64,000 bases of DNA, from positions 1,674,001 to 1,738,000 of the forward strand of contig NZ_CP134880.1 in NCBI RefSeq assembly GCF_032102965.1. Reading direction: 5' to 3'. This document shows positions 45,554-54,897 of this stretch, in pieces (positions within the stretch are counted from its first letter, which is position 1; every line of letters starts with the position of its first letter). The position numbers and the translations under genes were made by a program. This stretch comes from Demequina capsici (lineage in GTDB: Bacteria; Actinomycetota; Actinomycetes; Actinomycetales; Demequinaceae). The notes below the pieces were generated by a model. It had not been told where the DNA came from, ran no database searches, and saw only the letters and a list, made by a program, of their open reading frames with translations.

Positions 45554-46381
45554 TCAGGATCGTGCGAACAGGCTCGCGTAAAGGCAGACGGCGGCCGCCG
45601 TCGCAAGGTTGAGGCTCTCGGCCTGGCCGACGATCGGGATCCGCACCACATGATCCAGCTCGCGAAGCTCGTCGGGCGTGAGCCCCCACGCCTCGTTGCC
45701 CATGATCCACGCATGCGAGGTGGCGAGGATTCGCTCGGTGTCACGCCCGAGCAGCACGGTGCCGCTCACGTCGGCGCCCACCAGCGCGAGCCCGCGCTCG
45801 CGCAGGTGCGCGGCGGACTCGGTGAGGCGCGGCGCGCGCAGCACAGGCAGGTGGAAGACCGAGCCGACGGACGCGCGGATCACCTTGGGCGAGCGCGGGT
45901 CCACGCAGTCGCCGGCCAGCACCACCGCGTCGGCGCCTACGGCGTCCGCCACGCGGATCGCTGCGCCCAGGTTGCCAGGGTCACGCACGGCGCTGAGCAC
46001 CGCCACCAGGCGCGGGGCGCTGGGGAGGGCGTCGAGCCCCGGCTCTGCATGCGCGTTGAGGACCGCCAGCACGCCCTGTGCATCAGCGCTCATGGCCTGC
46101 GCGACCTCGTCGGTCACCGGATGCACGTAGAGCCCGGCCTCCAGGCCCTCGTCGACGATCTCAGGGTGCGCGAGCCTCGCGGCATCCGTGACGTACACGT
46201 CGCGCACATCGTCCGAGGCGAACCGCACCGCCTCGCGCACCGCCTGAGGACCCTCGACCAGGAAGGTCCCTGACCGGTCACGCGCAGAACGCCCCGCCAG
46301 GGCCCTCACGCCCTTCACGCGGTCAGCTCTCGGATTCGAGAGCATGTCGCGCAGGCGGGGCCCGGCGGGGCGTCCTGTCAT
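45554..46381 (-). CDS. TrmH/SpoU-family RNA 2'-O-methyltransferase
   Basis: 275 residues. N-terminal substrate-binding domain (SGTFLVEGPQAVREA), then the knotted SPOUT domain: LSAVRDPGNLGAAIRVADAV (motif 1), IMGNEAWGL (motif 2), AESLNLATAAAVCLYASL (motif 3). Uses SAM to methylate a ribose in rRNA or tRNA; target unknown. Twelve bases after rplT stop, so part of the infC-rpmI-rplT operon, a standard actinobacterial arrangement. Confidence 0.92.
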   Translation of the reverse strand: MTGRPAGPRLRDMLSNPRADRVKGVRALAGRSARDRSGTFLVEGPQAVREAVRFASDDVRDVYVTDAARLAHPEIVDEGLEAGLYVHPVTDEVAQAMSADAQGVLAVLNAHAEPGLDALPSAPRLVAVLSAVRDPGNLGAAIRVADAVGADAVVLAGDCVDPRSPKVIRASVGSVFHLPVLRAPRLTESAAHLRERGLALVGADVSGTVLLGRDTERILATSHAWIMGNEAWGLTPDELRELDHVVRIPIVGQAESLNLATAAAVCLYASLFARS

Positions 46382-46393
46382 GCGGGAGGTGCT

Positions 46394-46777
46394 TTACGCC
46401 GCGGCGGGCGCGTTGACGTCGGCCGGAAGGGCCTTCTTCGCCACCTCGACGAGCTGCGCGAACGCGGCCTCGTCGTTCACCGCGAGCTCGGCGAGCATAC
46501 GGCGGTCGACCTCGATCTCCGCGGCCTTGAGGCCCTGGATGAGGCGGTTGTAGGTCATGCCGTTCGCGCGGGCAGCAGCGTTGATGCGCTGGATCCACAG
46601 CTTGCGGAAGTCACCCTTGCGCTTACGGCGGTCGCCGTAGGCGTAGACCATCGAGTGGGTGACCTGCTCCTTCGCCTTCCGGTAGAGGCGCGAACGCTGA
46701 CCGCGGTAACCCGCGGCGCGCTCGAGGGTGGACCGGCGCTTCTTCTGGGCGTTGACCGCCCGCTTGACGCGTGCCAT
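46394..46777 (-). CDS. rplT: 50S ribosomal protein L20
   Basis: 127 residues. [15 protein letters not shown] at the start and [20 protein letters not shown] identify L20, which binds 23S rRNA early in large-subunit assembly. 26 bases after rpmI. The C-terminal tail (DVNAPAAA) is slightly longer than E. coli L20. Confidence 0.98.
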   Translation of the reverse strand: MARVKRAVNAQKKRRSTLERAAGYRGQRSRLYRKAKEQVTHSMVYAYGDRRKRKGDFRKLWIQRINAAARANGMTYNRLIQGLKAAEIEVDRRMLAELAVNDEAAFAQLVEVAKKALPADVNAPAAA

Positions 46778-46803
46778 TTCTTACTCCTTGGTTTCTCGGG
46801 CGG

Positions 46804-46998
46804 TTACTTGCCCAGCAGCTTCTTGATCTTCTTGGCGTCGCCGTCCGCGAGCACCTGGTCGACGGCCACACGGCGCTTGCGCGAGGAGTGCTTCTCCTCG
46901 AACTTGTGCACGTTCATCGCCGAGGCGTGCTTCACCTTGCCGGTGCCGGTGAGCTTGAAGCGCTTCTTGGCACCCGAGTGGGTCTTGTTCTTCGGCAC
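46804..46998 (-). CDS. rpmI: 50S ribosomal protein L35
   Basis: 64 residues from a GTG at 46998 preceded by GAAGGAGG. PKNKTHSGAKKRFKLTGTGK is the family N-terminus; an in-frame ATG at 47016 would add six residues not found in L35. Confidence 0.97.
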   Translation of the reverse strand: MPKNKTHSGAKKRFKLTGTGKVKHASAMNVHKFEEKHSSRKRRVAVDQVLADGDAKKIKKLLGK

Positions 46999-47088
46999 GA
47001 TGGCCTCCTTCTTCAAGTCAGGCCGAACCCGTCAGGGCACGACACGTGTGTCCGGGACCCGTAGGGCCCGGGAAGTCTGTGGTGAGGC

Positions 47089-47811
47089 CTAGGCCTCGTC
47101 CGTCTCGACCTCGACGGTCTCGTCCGGCTCCACGGTCTCGACGGTCTCCTCCGTCTCGACCACCTCGACCAGCTCCTCCGGCTCGACCGAGTCGGACGGC
47201 GTGGTCTTGGACGCCTTCGCAGCCTCGCGCTCGTTGCGCTCCGCAGCCTCCGCCGCCTTGCGCGCCTCGCGCTCCTTGCGCTGCTCGTCGCGGGCCTCGG
47301 CCTTCTTCTTCAGAGGGCCGAGCACGAGGGACATGTTGCGCCCCTCCTGGCTCGGACGGTTCTCGACGACCGCGAACTCCGCGACCTCGTCCGCCAGCTT
47401 CAGGAGGAGCCGGCGACCCATCTCGGGACGCGACTGCTCACGACCGCGGAACATGATCGTGACCTTGACCTTGTCTCCACCCTTGAGGAAGCGGATGACG
47501 TGGCCCTTCTTGGTCTCATAGTCATGCTCGTCGATCTTGAGACGGAAACGCATCTCCTTGATCTCGGTGTTCGCCTGGTTGCGACGCGCCTCGCGCGCCT
47601 TCACCGCCGCCTCGTACTTGAACTTTCCGTAGTCCATGAGCTTGGCGACCGGCGGCTGCGAGTTGGGGGCAACCTCGACAAGGTCGAGATCGGCCTCCTG
47701 CGCCAGACGCAGCGCATCCTCGACTCGGACGATGCCGACCTGCTCGCCCTGCGGACCGACCAGACGGACCTTGGGGACACGGATGCGCTCGTTGATGCGG
47801 GGCTCGTTGAT
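47089..47811 (-). CDS. infC: Translation initiation factor IF-3, probable AUC start
   Basis: 240 residues from ATC at 47811, which has AGGAGG 6 bases upstream and gives the conserved N-terminus [20 protein letters not shown]. The only upstream ATG (47985) would add 58 unlike residues. Rare AUU/AUC starts are known for infC and allow IF3 to repress its own synthesis. N-domain, linker and C-domain ([20 protein letters not shown]) are complete, followed by an acidic tail of about 65 residues ([16 protein letters not shown]), longer than in E. coli. Confidence 0.93.
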   Translation of the reverse strand: MNEPRINERIRVPKVRLVGPQGEQVGIVRVEDALRLAQEADLDLVEVAPNSQPPVAKLMDYGKFKYEAAVKAREARRNQANTEIKEMRFRLKIDEHDYETKKGHVIRFLKGGDKVKVTIMFRGREQSRPEMGRRLLLKLADEVAEFAVVENRPSQEGRNMSLVLGPLKKKAEARDEQRKEREARKAAEAAERNEREAAKASKTTPSDSVEPEELVEVVETEETVETVEPDETVEVETDEA

Positions 47812-47852
47812 GGTGCTCCTCCTCGTGTGACTTCCTCGCCGACCCCGAGCAA

Positions 47853-47887
47853 AGGAAAAGGCCCCTGCTCGAACACGCGCAGAGGCC
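47853..47887 (-). promoter_or_regulatory. Attenuator-like hairpin in the infC leader
   Basis: On the minus strand GGCCTCTGC pairs with GCAGGGGCC (one G-U pair) and TTTTCC follows: an intrinsic-terminator shape inside the leader, about 40 bases before the ATC start. Suggests premature termination control of the infC-rpmI-rplT operon. Confidence 0.5.
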
Positions 47888-48035
47888 CACCGGAGGTTCC
47901 TGCCCGCGTACCATGAAGGCACGCCTCGCGGCAGGACCGGAACCCTGGCCCATCGAGTGGCCCAAGGGTGGGAGGCGGACTCCACTTGTGCGCCACGGAA
48001 TGTTCCGTGGCCGGTCGATGAAGAAGGATATCACG

Positions 48036-48419
48036 ATGAGCACGAATACGCCCCCGGCATCGTCGGACGCTCCGTCACGCCGTACCTGGGCCGACGCCAC
48101 CGACGAGACTCGCGACCTCGCCGACGTCTCCGCCGTGGAGCTCATCACCACCGTAGCGGTGCACCTGCTCAGCGCCTCGGCCCTGCGGTGCGGACTCGCG
48201 GAGGACGGCGAGCAGCACCAGGACCTCGACGAGGCACGCACCCTGATCACCGCGCTCGCGGGGCTCGTCACCGCCGCCGCCCCCGAGATCGGTGACACGC
48301 ATGCGAGGGCGCTGCGAGACGGGCTCCGAAGCGTACAGTTGGCGTTCAGGGAGGCCTCGGTCGTGCCCGACGCGTTGGGGGACGGTCCGGGCGAGAAGTA
48401 CACGGGAGCAGTCAGCTGA
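48036..48419 (+). CDS. DUF1844-family protein
   Basis: 127 residues. Core LADVSAVELITTVAVHLLSA, DLDEARTLITALAGLVTAAA and LRDGLRSVQLAFREAS is the DUF1844 pattern. Commonly next to infC in actinobacteria, as here (divergent). Function unknown. ATG at 48036 with AAGAAGG upstream; an ATG at 48018 is also in frame. Confidence 0.9.
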   Translation: MSTNTPPASSDAPSRRTWADATDETRDLADVSAVELITTVAVHLLSASALRCGLAEDGEQHQDLDEARTLITALAGLVTAAAPEIGDTHARALRDGLRSVQLAFREASVVPDALGDGPGEKYTGAVS

Positions 48420-48463
48420 AGAAGTCGCGAGAGTCCCAGGGGACGCACGATGAGGGGGACACG

Positions 48464-49171
48464 ATGACCCCTGCCCCGATCGAGCCCGCCGACGGAGACG
48501 TCCTCACCGCATCCACGTCCGCCGCAACGGCGACCGCCGAGACCGCATCCGCCGAGACCGCGGCGGGCACCGTCGCGGCCGACGCCGACGCCGACGGGAG
48601 CCTCGCGTTGCAGGCGGCCCACGGCGACGACGAAGGCGACCAGCCGGTGCCACGCGTCAAGGAGCGCCAGCGGTGGATCGCACTGGCCTCGCTCCTCGCC
48701 GTCAGCGTGATAGCGCTGATCGCCGTGATCCTGTACCTGTCCGACGTGGTCTCCCAGTGGGAGGACCGCGCCGACGAGCTGACCACGGTCAACTACGAGC
48801 TCGGCGCCGAGCTGTCCGACGCGCAGGACACGGTGGCCGCGCAGACGGACCAGATCGACCGGCTCACCGCGCAGCTCAGCACTGCCAAGGACCGCATCAC
48901 CGAGCTCGCCAACGAGACGGCCAACTTCGACGACGACAGGGCCTACACCGCACAGCAGATCGAGATGCTCAGCGGCTATGCCAGCACCGGAGCATCCGTC
49001 GCGAACGCCCTCACCCGCTGCTTGGAGGCCGAGGACCAGCTGGTCGTCTACCTTGAGAGCCCCGACCAGTACGACGCTGCGGAGGTGGCGGCCTACCAGC
49101 AGTCGGTGACCGAGCTGTGCACCGCCGCCAAGGACTCGAACACCGAGTTCCAGAAGCTCCTGAACGGCTGA
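48464..49171 (+). CDS. Cassette copy 1: single-TM coiled-coil protein
   Basis: 235 residues. Ala/Thr-rich acidic cytosolic N-terminus (1-68), TM about 71-93 (WIALASLLAVSVIALIAVIL), heptad-rich coiled coil about 95-160 (YELGAELSDAQDTVAAQTDQ), then an extracellular end with Cys186 and Cys219. GAGGGGG ribosome site. Three bases separate it from the protease gene. Same design as the protein at 50024. No family recognised; a membrane tether or activator for the protease is inference. Confidence 0.8.
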   Translation: MTPAPIEPADGDVLTASTSAATATAETASAETAAGTVAADADADGSLALQAAHGDDEGDQPVPRVKERQRWIALASLLAVSVIALIAVILYLSDVVSQWEDRADELTTVNYELGAELSDAQDTVAAQTDQIDRLTAQLSTAKDRITELANETANFDDDRAYTAQQIEMLSGYASTGASVANALTRCLEAEDQLVVYLESPDQYDAAEVAAYQQSVTELCTAAKDSNTEFQKLLNG

Positions 49172-49174
49172 CCC

Positions 49175-49939
49175 ATGCGCCGCCGCCCCCTCGCCGCGCT
49201 CGCCGTCTCCTGCGCGCTCGTCACCGGCTGCAGCGTGCTGCCGTCAGGGCCTACCCCCATGCCCTCCGACTGGATTCCGCAGTCGTCGATCTCCCCCGCA
49301 GCCCGCTCCGGCGCCATGTCCCCCGACGGCTTCAGCGTCGCGCAACGGATGACCGTGAGGGTGCGCAACATCGGCTGCGGCTTCATCGCCACCGGAACCG
49401 GATTCGCCTACGACGACTCCACCTTGATCACCAACCGGCACGTGATCGAGGACTCGCGCAGCATCGAGGTCTCCACCTACAACGGCGACAACCTCAACGC
49501 GACCGCCGTGTCGTCGACCACCGTCGCGGACATCGCGATCGTCCGCACCAACCAGGCCGTCCTGTCCAGCTACGCGATCCTGGCGCAGCAGGACCCCGAA
49601 CCGGGCGATGTCATCACCGTCATCGGATACCCGAACGGCGGCGAGCTCACCAGCGTCTCCGGGGTCGTGCTCGGCAGCACCGCAGACCCGTTGGACGCCG
49701 CCATCGGCAAGGTGCTCGTGACAAGCGCCGAGGTGGAGCCGGGATCATCCGGGTCGCCCGTGCTCAGCGAGGACGGCGAGGTGGTGGGCGTGGTCTACGC
49801 GAAGACCGACGACGGCAACAGCCTGATCGTCCCCGTCTCCACGCTGCGCACACTCCTGAGCGAGACGTCGCTCCTGGTGCCCGAGGCTCCCAGCTGCACG
49901 ACCAGCGCCTTCGACGGCTCGGTCTACGTCGGCGGCTGA
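49175..49939 (+). CDS. Cassette copy 1: trypsin-like (S1) serine protease lipoprotein
   Basis: 254 residues. Lipobox VTGC (Cys19) then LPSGPTPMP linker. Chymotrypsin-fold catalytic triad: His89 in LITNRHVIED, Asp119 in VADIAIV, Ser192 in PGSSGSPV. Cys68 (RNIGCGF) and a C-terminal Cys (PSCTTS) may pair. No PDZ domain, unlike HtrA. Lipid-anchored outside the membrane, next to the extracellular part of its partner. The proteolytic target is unknown. Confidence 0.85.
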   Translation: MRRRPLAALAVSCALVTGCSVLPSGPTPMPSDWIPQSSISPAARSGAMSPDGFSVAQRMTVRVRNIGCGFIATGTGFAYDDSTLITNRHVIEDSRSIEVSTYNGDNLNATAVSSTTVADIAIVRTNQAVLSSYAILAQQDPEPGDVITVIGYPNGGELTSVSGVVLGSTADPLDAAIGKVLVTSAEVEPGSSGSPVLSEDGEVVGVVYAKTDDGNSLIVPVSTLRTLLSETSLLVPEAPSCTTSAFDGSVYVGG

Positions 49940-49982
49940 CGGGCGTGTCGTCCACCTCACAGCGCACAGGCTCGACGTCGGC

Positions 49983-49988
49983 TACAGT
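49983..49988 (+). promoter_or_regulatory. -10 box TACAGT of cassette copy 2
   Basis: TACAGT in the 84-bp gap between the two cassettes, 35 bases before the TTG start; AAGGGGA ribosome site in between. Suggests the second cassette can be transcribed on its own. Confidence 0.4.
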
Positions 49989-50023
49989 TCCGGCACGTCG
50001 CCCACGCACGAAGGGGAACCACG

Positions 50024-50548
50024 TTGATCGACGATCCGTTCGCCACCGACCCTGAACCGGTGGCGCCGCGCCCAGCCCGCCGAGTCACGAGCCAGATCGT
50101 CGCGATCACGGCGCTCGCGCTCGCCCTCGCGTCGGCCATCGCGCTCGCGGCGTACCTGTGGCTCGTGAACTCGCAGTGGACCGACCAGAACGACACTCTC
50201 CGCGCCGACGCCGCGTCGCTGGGCACCAGCCTGGCCCAGGCGCAGGCGCAGGCCGAGGACCTGCAGACGCAGGTCCAGACGCTCCAGTCGCAGCTCGACA
50301 CGGCCACCACGAGGCTGTCCGACGTGGCCAACGCCGAGGCGCACGCGGGCGACGACGTCCAGTACCTCACGGACCTGCTCGACGCCTACGCGTCCTGCGC
50401 CTCGTCCTACGACGACGTGCTCACCGACGCCCTCAAGAACGGCTACACCTACGACAACTCGAACGCACGATCGGTCCAGGCCGACGTCGCCGACTACTGC
50501 GACTCGCTCGCCACCGCGTACCAGCAGTACACGGCGGCCGCGGGATGA
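50024..50548 (+). CDS. Cassette copy 2: single-TM coiled-coil protein
   Basis: 174 residues from a TTG after AAGGGGA. Short cytosolic N-terminus, TM about 23-46 (VTSQIVAITALALALASAIA), coiled coil about 55-105 (AQAQAQAEDLQTQVQTLQSQ), extracellular end with Cys125 and Cys159. Overlaps the protease start (ATGA). Paralog of the 48464 gene with strong divergence, so the duplication is old. Confidence 0.8.
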   Translation: MIDDPFATDPEPVAPRPARRVTSQIVAITALALALASAIALAAYLWLVNSQWTDQNDTLRADAASLGTSLAQAQAQAEDLQTQVQTLQSQLDTATTRLSDVANAEAHAGDDVQYLTDLLDAYASCASSYDDVLTDALKNGYTYDNSNARSVQADVADYCDSLATAYQQYTAAAG

Positions 50549-51291
50549 GGCGCCGGCACGCGGGCGCCATGCTCGCGGCCGCGGCGCTCGCACTGTCCGG
50601 CTGCGCCGCGCTCCCGAGCGGACCGCCCCCGCTTCCTGACAGCTTCGTCCCCAGCCTCTCCGCCTCATCCGACGCCTCCGCATCCGCGTCGTACGTCTCG
50701 GACGACGGCTTCTCACTCCCCGAGCATGCGGCGTACCGGGTGCGCGTCGAGGGCTGCACCACGTACGGCACCGGCTCCGCGTTCGCGATCGACGCGCACA
50801 CGCTCGTCACCAACCGCCACGTGGTCGAGGACTCCGTGACCGTCACCCTCACCAGCTACGACGGCCAGGAGATCCCCGTCACGAGCGTGCAGATCGACGA
50901 CCAGGCCGACCTTGCGCTCCTCACCGTCGCGCAGGACCTGCCGGAATGGCTGACGCTCGCGGACGCCGAATCTCAGCCCGGCGACACCGTCTCCGTGTCC
51001 GGGTACCCGTCGGGCGACTCGCTCACCACCGTCACCGGCCCCATGCACAGCACCACCCCCGAGGTGTTCGGCACCGACCCCGACGACGTGCTGGTGCTCC
51101 GCGTCACCGCCGCGCCCGGCAGCTCCGGCTCCGCCGTCGTGAACGCCGCCGATCAGGTGGTGGGCGTGCTCTACGCGATCGATGCCGACGAGGACGGCTG
51201 GGCATACGCCATCAGCCTCACGTCACTCACCACGATGCTGGCAGACCCCGGCGTGCGCGGCCCCGTGGGAAGCATCTGCGCCTCCTCGTGA
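50545..51291 (+). CDS. Cassette copy 2: trypsin-like (S1) serine protease lipoprotein
   Basis: 248 residues. Lipobox LSGC (Cys20) then LPSGPPPLP. Triad: His92 (LVTNRHVVED), Asp122 (DQADLALL), Ser194 (PGSSGSAV). Cys71 and a C-terminal Cys (GSIC) match the first copy. Coupled by ATGA to its coiled-coil partner. Closest relative in the window is the protease at 49175. Confidence 0.85.
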   Translation: MRRRHAGAMLAAAALALSGCAALPSGPPPLPDSFVPSLSASSDASASASYVSDDGFSLPEHAAYRVRVEGCTTYGTGSAFAIDAHTLVTNRHVVEDSVTVTLTSYDGQEIPVTSVQIDDQADLALLTVAQDLPEWLTLADAESQPGDTVSVSGYPSGDSLTTVTGPMHSTTPEVFGTDPDDVLVLRVTAAPGSSGSAVVNAADQVVGVLYAIDADEDGWAYAISLTSLTTMLADPGVRGPVGSICASS

Positions 51292-51337
51292 CAGGGCCTG
51301 CCGCGCGCAGCGACGGTCAGCGAGTCCGTGCTCCCCG

Positions 51338-52066
51338 CTACAGCGCCGGAGCGAGCCTCAGCTCGAGACTGTCGATTCGATGCGCGACCACGTCCGACGA
51401 CGACAGCTGCCGCTGCACCCGACGCAGCAGGTCGTCGATCTCGGGCTGGGTCAGGCCTGGGATGAGCCGCAGCACGATCGCGACCTCGCTCCGGCGGCCC
51501 GGTTCGGCCTCCACTGCCTTCAACCTGTCGTCGAGCAGCACCGCGTCACGCACCGCGACCACCACGTCCTCCGCGACCACGCCCTCGGCGACCGCGGGAC
51601 GCCACTGCTCCCCCTGGCCGAGCGCCCACACCGCCGGGCGCGGGATCACCGTGGTCTCCATGCCGGGATTGAGCACCATCACGGCCCACTCCTCGGTGAT
51701 CGCCGCGAGGGCCGCACGCGGTCCCTCGGCAGGGATGGGACGAGCCTCGGGATTCCATGCCTTCATCGCATCGACATCGGTGAACACCGGCAGCCCGGCG
51801 CGCCCGTCGGGCATCTGCACGGCCACCACGCCCGTCGACGCCACATGGTCCTGCTCCAGGCCGTGCCGGCCCACCACCCGCTGCTCGCCGTCGGCCAGCA
51901 CCGGCACGAGAACGCGCGCATAGGCCAGGGCCTCCACGACCTCCGCGAGGGGCGCCTTGCCGCGCGAGTACCGGATCAGCGCCTGCGCAAGGCGGGCATC
52001 GGCGCTGCCGTCGTCGTCCGCGAAGATCGACTCCGGGATCTCCTTCAGCGGCTCCTCGTCGGTCAT
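51338..52066 (-). CDS. SseB-family protein
   Basis: 242 residues. N-terminal SseB domain: LIRYSRGKAPLAEVVEALAY, VLVPVLADGEQR and PVFTDVDAMKAWNPEARPIP; C-terminal SseB_C-like part with ERSEVAIVLRLIPG-type region. Named from E. coli serine sensitivity; biochemical role unknown. Usual neighbour of his genes in actinobacteria. TACCCT 6 bases before the ATG. Confidence 0.88.
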   Translation of the reverse strand: MTDEEPLKEIPESIFADDDGSADARLAQALIRYSRGKAPLAEVVEALAYARVLVPVLADGEQRVVGRHGLEQDHVASTGVVAVQMPDGRAGLPVFTDVDAMKAWNPEARPIPAEGPRAALAAITEEWAVMVLNPGMETTVIPRPAVWALGQGEQWRPAVAEGVVAEDVVVAVRDAVLLDDRLKAVEAEPGRRSEVAIVLRLIPGLTQPEIDDLLRRVQRQLSSSDVVAHRIDSLELRLAPAL

Positions 52067-52072
52067 GCCACC

Positions 52073-52078
52073 AGGGTA
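52073..52078 (-). promoter_or_regulatory. -10 box TACCCT of the SseB-family gene
   Basis: TACCCT, 6 bases before the ATG at 52066; no ribosome site. Predicted leaderless promoter. Confidence 0.55.
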
Positions 52079-52152
52079 CGGGCAGGCACCGACGAGAGGC
52101 CGCAGGCCGTGGCGAATCCCACGTCCGGAGTCCGCGAGCCCGACGCGTCAGG

Positions 52153-52890
52153 CTACGGGCGTCCGGCGACGTCCAGCGCCTCAGGCAGCGTGAAGTTGCC
52201 GTTGTAGAGGGCCTTGCCGACGATCGCCCCCTCGACGCCCTGCGCGGTGAGGGTGCGGATGGCCGCGATGTCTGCCAGCGAGCTCACGCCGCCGGAGGCC
52301 ACCACAGGCGCGCTCGTCGCCGCGCACACCTGCGCGAGCAGCTCGAGGTTGGGCCCGGTCAGCATGCCGTCCTTCTTGACATCCGTCACCACGTACCGGG
52401 CGCAGCCGGCGGCGTCGAGACGGGCGAGCACCTCCCACAGGTCGCCGCCATCCTGAGTCCAGCCGCGGGCCGCCAAGGTCGTGCCGCGCACGTCGAGGCC
52501 CACCGCCACCCGGTCGCCGAAGCGGTCGATCGCGGACGCCGTCCACTCCGGGTCCTCCAACGCGGCAGTGCCGAGGTTCACCCGCGTGCAGCCGGTCGCC
52601 ATCGCGCGCTCCAGGCTCTCGTCGTCACGGATGCCGCCCGACATCTCGACCTTCACGTCCACGGCCTTGACGACCGACGCCAGCAGCTCCGCGTTGGAGC
52701 CTCGTCCGAAGGCCGCATCGAGGTCCACCAGATGGATCCACTCCGCTCCGCCGCGCACCCAATCCATCGCGGCGGACAGCGGGTCGCCATAGCTGGTCTC
52801 GGATCCCGCCTCGCCTTGGGTGAGGCGGACGGCCTGGCCGTCGGCCACATCGACTGCGGGAAGGAGCTCGAGGCGGGGAAGGTCGGTCAT
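52153..52890 (-). CDS. priA: Phosphoribosyl isomerase HisA/PriA
   Basis: 245 residues, TIM barrel. [15 protein letters not shown] with the catalytic Asp in beta1, [17 protein letters not shown] and [11 protein letters not shown] in the second half. The segment [17 protein letters not shown] is typical of actinobacterial PriA, which serves both histidine (ProFAR) and tryptophan (PRA) synthesis; dual activity is inferred. ATG at 52890 fits the family; the longer frame runs into the preceding gene. Confidence 0.93.
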   Translation of the reverse strand: MTDLPRLELLPAVDVADGQAVRLTQGEAGSETSYGDPLSAAMDWVRGGAEWIHLVDLDAAFGRGSNAELLASVVKAVDVKVEMSGGIRDDESLERAMATGCTRVNLGTAALEDPEWTASAIDRFGDRVAVGLDVRGTTLAARGWTQDGGDLWEVLARLDAAGCARYVVTDVKKDGMLTGPNLELLAQVCAATSAPVVASGGVSSLADIAAIRTLTAQGVEGAIVGKALYNGNFTLPEALDVAGRP

Positions 52891-52960
52891 GGCGTCGCTT
52901 TCTCGTGAGGGACGGGCCGCGGTCCAGAGTACCGGCGCGCGCGGCACGCGGTGCGCGCAG

Positions 52961-54130
52961 CTACGAGTCGAAGCGCGCGGAGCAGTAGATCTGCGAGTAG
53001 TCGTAGGTCGCGCCCTGGGCGTTCGCCCCCCAGTCATGCCTCCAGGCGCACCCCACCTGCGCGGTGGCCTGCCGCCCATCCGTCAGGATCAGCGCACGAT
53101 GCGTGGACGACGCCATGAAGGCAGCCATCAGGGACGACACCGTGTCGGAGTAGCCGACGATGTTCTCGTTCCCCGTGTGCCAGATCGAGCCGGCCTGCGC
53201 CATCTCGATCGCGTGCGCGCTCTGCGCGTCCGACGCGACGCACGAGGTGAGCGCGGGCGATCCCGCTCCCGTGCGCGCCGAGTCGAGCGCGGCGCAGAAA
53301 GCCGACGGATCCGCCACGGACACATCGAAGTCGGACCAGCCCCCCGGCGCCGTCGTCGACGACGAGGAGCTCCCTGACCCGCCGCCCGCGCGCGGAGCCG
53401 TGGCCTGCGCCGCGGACCATGCCTGACGCGACGACTCCACCTGCGTCGACGCGTCGGCCAGCGTCTGCAACGCCTTCGCCAAGACACCTTGCCGGCTTGC
53501 GAACCAGGCAGCGTCAGCGTCCGCCGGCGGCGGTCCTGCAGCCGACCCCACCGCTGAGATCGCGTCGCTGAGCGCGCTCAGCGCGGCGTCGTCGGCGACC
53601 TCACCCTGGGACGACTGCAGGAGGCCCTGAGCATCTCTCACGGCGGACTGCGCCTCGACGACGGCCTGCTGAAACGCGGACCGTGCGGCGTCCAGCTCGT
53701 ACGCCGCCTGCGCGGCATCGACCGAGGCGCGCGCCTCGGCGAGACGAAGACCCAGGTCGCGCATGCGAGACCCCGCATCCTCCAGGCTCGCGGCGACGGC
53801 CTCGTTCGCCGCCGCGGTGTGCGCGGGCGCTGCCGTGCATTCGTCCGCGAGCGCGGCAGCATCGTCCACCAAGGCGGCGAGGCCTGCGACCTCCGCCGCG
53901 TCCGGAGGGAGTCCCTCCCGCGCCAGACGCGCCTGTCCGGCATCGAGCGCGATGACCATCGAGCTCTGCGCGGACTCGCAGGCCGCGACCGCATCGGTGA
54001 GCGCCTGGACGGACTCCCGCCACGCGATCGCGTCGCGATGCCGTGCACCGAGCACCAGCCCGATCGCGAGCAGGATCACGAGCGCGAGCACGCCGACGGA
54101 GGCGAGGACCCGCCGCCGTGGCATCGTCAC
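52961..54130 (-). CDS. Exported CAP-like protein with helical stalk
   Basis: 389 residues. N-terminal signal or anchor ([20 protein letters not shown]), Ala-rich helical region about 35-250, Ser/Thr linker about 250-265 ([16 protein letters not shown]), and a C-terminal domain resembling a divergent CAP/SCP fold: [20 protein letters not shown], then [20 protein letters not shown] and [11 protein letters not shown]. Cysteines are paired in number. Lies between hisH and priA and shares no role with histidine synthesis that can be seen. Confidence 0.7.
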   Translation of the reverse strand: MTMPRRRVLASVGVLALVILLAIGLVLGARHRDAIAWRESVQALTDAVAACESAQSSMVIALDAGQARLAREGLPPDAAEVAGLAALVDDAAALADECTAAPAHTAAANEAVAASLEDAGSRMRDLGLRLAEARASVDAAQAAYELDAARSAFQQAVVEAQSAVRDAQGLLQSSQGEVADDAALSALSDAISAVGSAAGPPPADADAAWFASRQGVLAKALQTLADASTQVESSRQAWSAAQATAPRAGGGSGSSSSSTTAPGGWSDFDVSVADPSAFCAALDSARTGAGSPALTSCVASDAQSAHAIEMAQAGSIWHTGNENIVGYSDTVSSLMAAFMASSTHRALILTDGRQATAQVGCAWRHDWGANAQGATYDYSQIYCSARFDS

Positions 54131-54188
54131 GTTCGCACTCCCCTCAAGCGCACACCCTCACGGTACCGGCGGCGCCTGGGACACGGTG

Positions 54189-54845
54189 CTACAAGGACTC
54201 GACCCAGTTGCGCAGCAGCGCAAGTCCCGCGTCGCCGGACTTCTCCGGGTGGAACTGCGTGGCGCTCAACGGGCCGTTCTCCACAGCGGCGACGAACCGG
54301 TCGGCATGGTCGGCAGGGCCCGCCTCCGACCAGGTGACGAGCGGCGCCGTGAAGCGGCCCGTGTCCTCGGTGGTGCCCAACGGGAACTCACGCGCACCGT
54401 AGCTGTGGACGAAGTAGAAGCGTTCGTCGGCGATCCCGTCGAACAGCACCGAGCCGTCAGGCGGCGCGACCTTCGCCCAGCCCATGTTCGGCACCACGGG
54501 CGCCTGCAGCAGCTCCACGACCCCAGGCCACTGGTCCAGGCCCTCCGACTCGACACCGTGCTCCACGCCCCGCGAGAACATCACCTGCATGCCCACGCAG
54601 ATGCCGAGCACGGGACGTCCACCCGCAAGGCGGCGGCCGACGATCTGGTCGCCGCGGGCCTCCTGCAGACCCCTCATGACGGCGGAGAAAGCCCCCACAC
54701 CAGGGACGACGAGGCCGTCGGCGCTCATGGCGACCTCACGGTCCGCGGTCAGATGGACCTGGGCGCCGACATGCTCCAACGCCCTGGTGGCGGAGCGCAC
54801 GTTGCCGAAGCCGTAATCGAAGACGCAGACGGTGGGGATGCTCAC
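54189..54845 (-). CDS. hisH: Imidazole glycerol phosphate synthase subunit HisH
   Basis: 218 residues, glutamine amidotransferase that feeds ammonia to HisF. Nucleophile Cys in [13 protein letters not shown]; His/Glu in [13 protein letters not shown] start at 54845 ([12 protein letters not shown]) directly follows TAGACT by 7 bases. hisF is not in this window. Confidence 0.95.
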   Translation of the reverse strand: MSIPTVCVFDYGFGNVRSATRALEHVGAQVHLTADREVAMSADGLVVPGVGAFSAVMRGLQEARGDQIVGRRLAGGRPVLGICVGMQVMFSRGVEHGVESEGLDQWPGVVELLQAPVVPNMGWAKVAPPDGSVLFDGIADERFYFVHSYGAREFPLGTTEDTGRFTAPLVTWSEAGPADHADRFVAAVENGPLSATQFHPEKSGDAGLALLRNWVESL

Positions 54846-54852
54846 CCGCGCA

Positions 54853-54858
54853 AGTCTA
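54853..54858 (-). promoter_or_regulatory. -10 box TAGACT of hisH
   Basis: TAGACT, 7 bases before the GTG at 54845. The same hexamer and spacing occur before hisC. Predicted leaderless promoter inside the his cluster. Confidence 0.5.
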
Positions 54859-54897
54859 GTGCGGCTCCTCGCGGTCCCCTTCGGCGCGGATCCCGCG

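Noticed and set aside
47812..47985. infC starting at the upstream ATG
   Set aside because: The added 58 residues are not IF3-like and cover the leader hairpin; the ATC start has the proper ribosome site.
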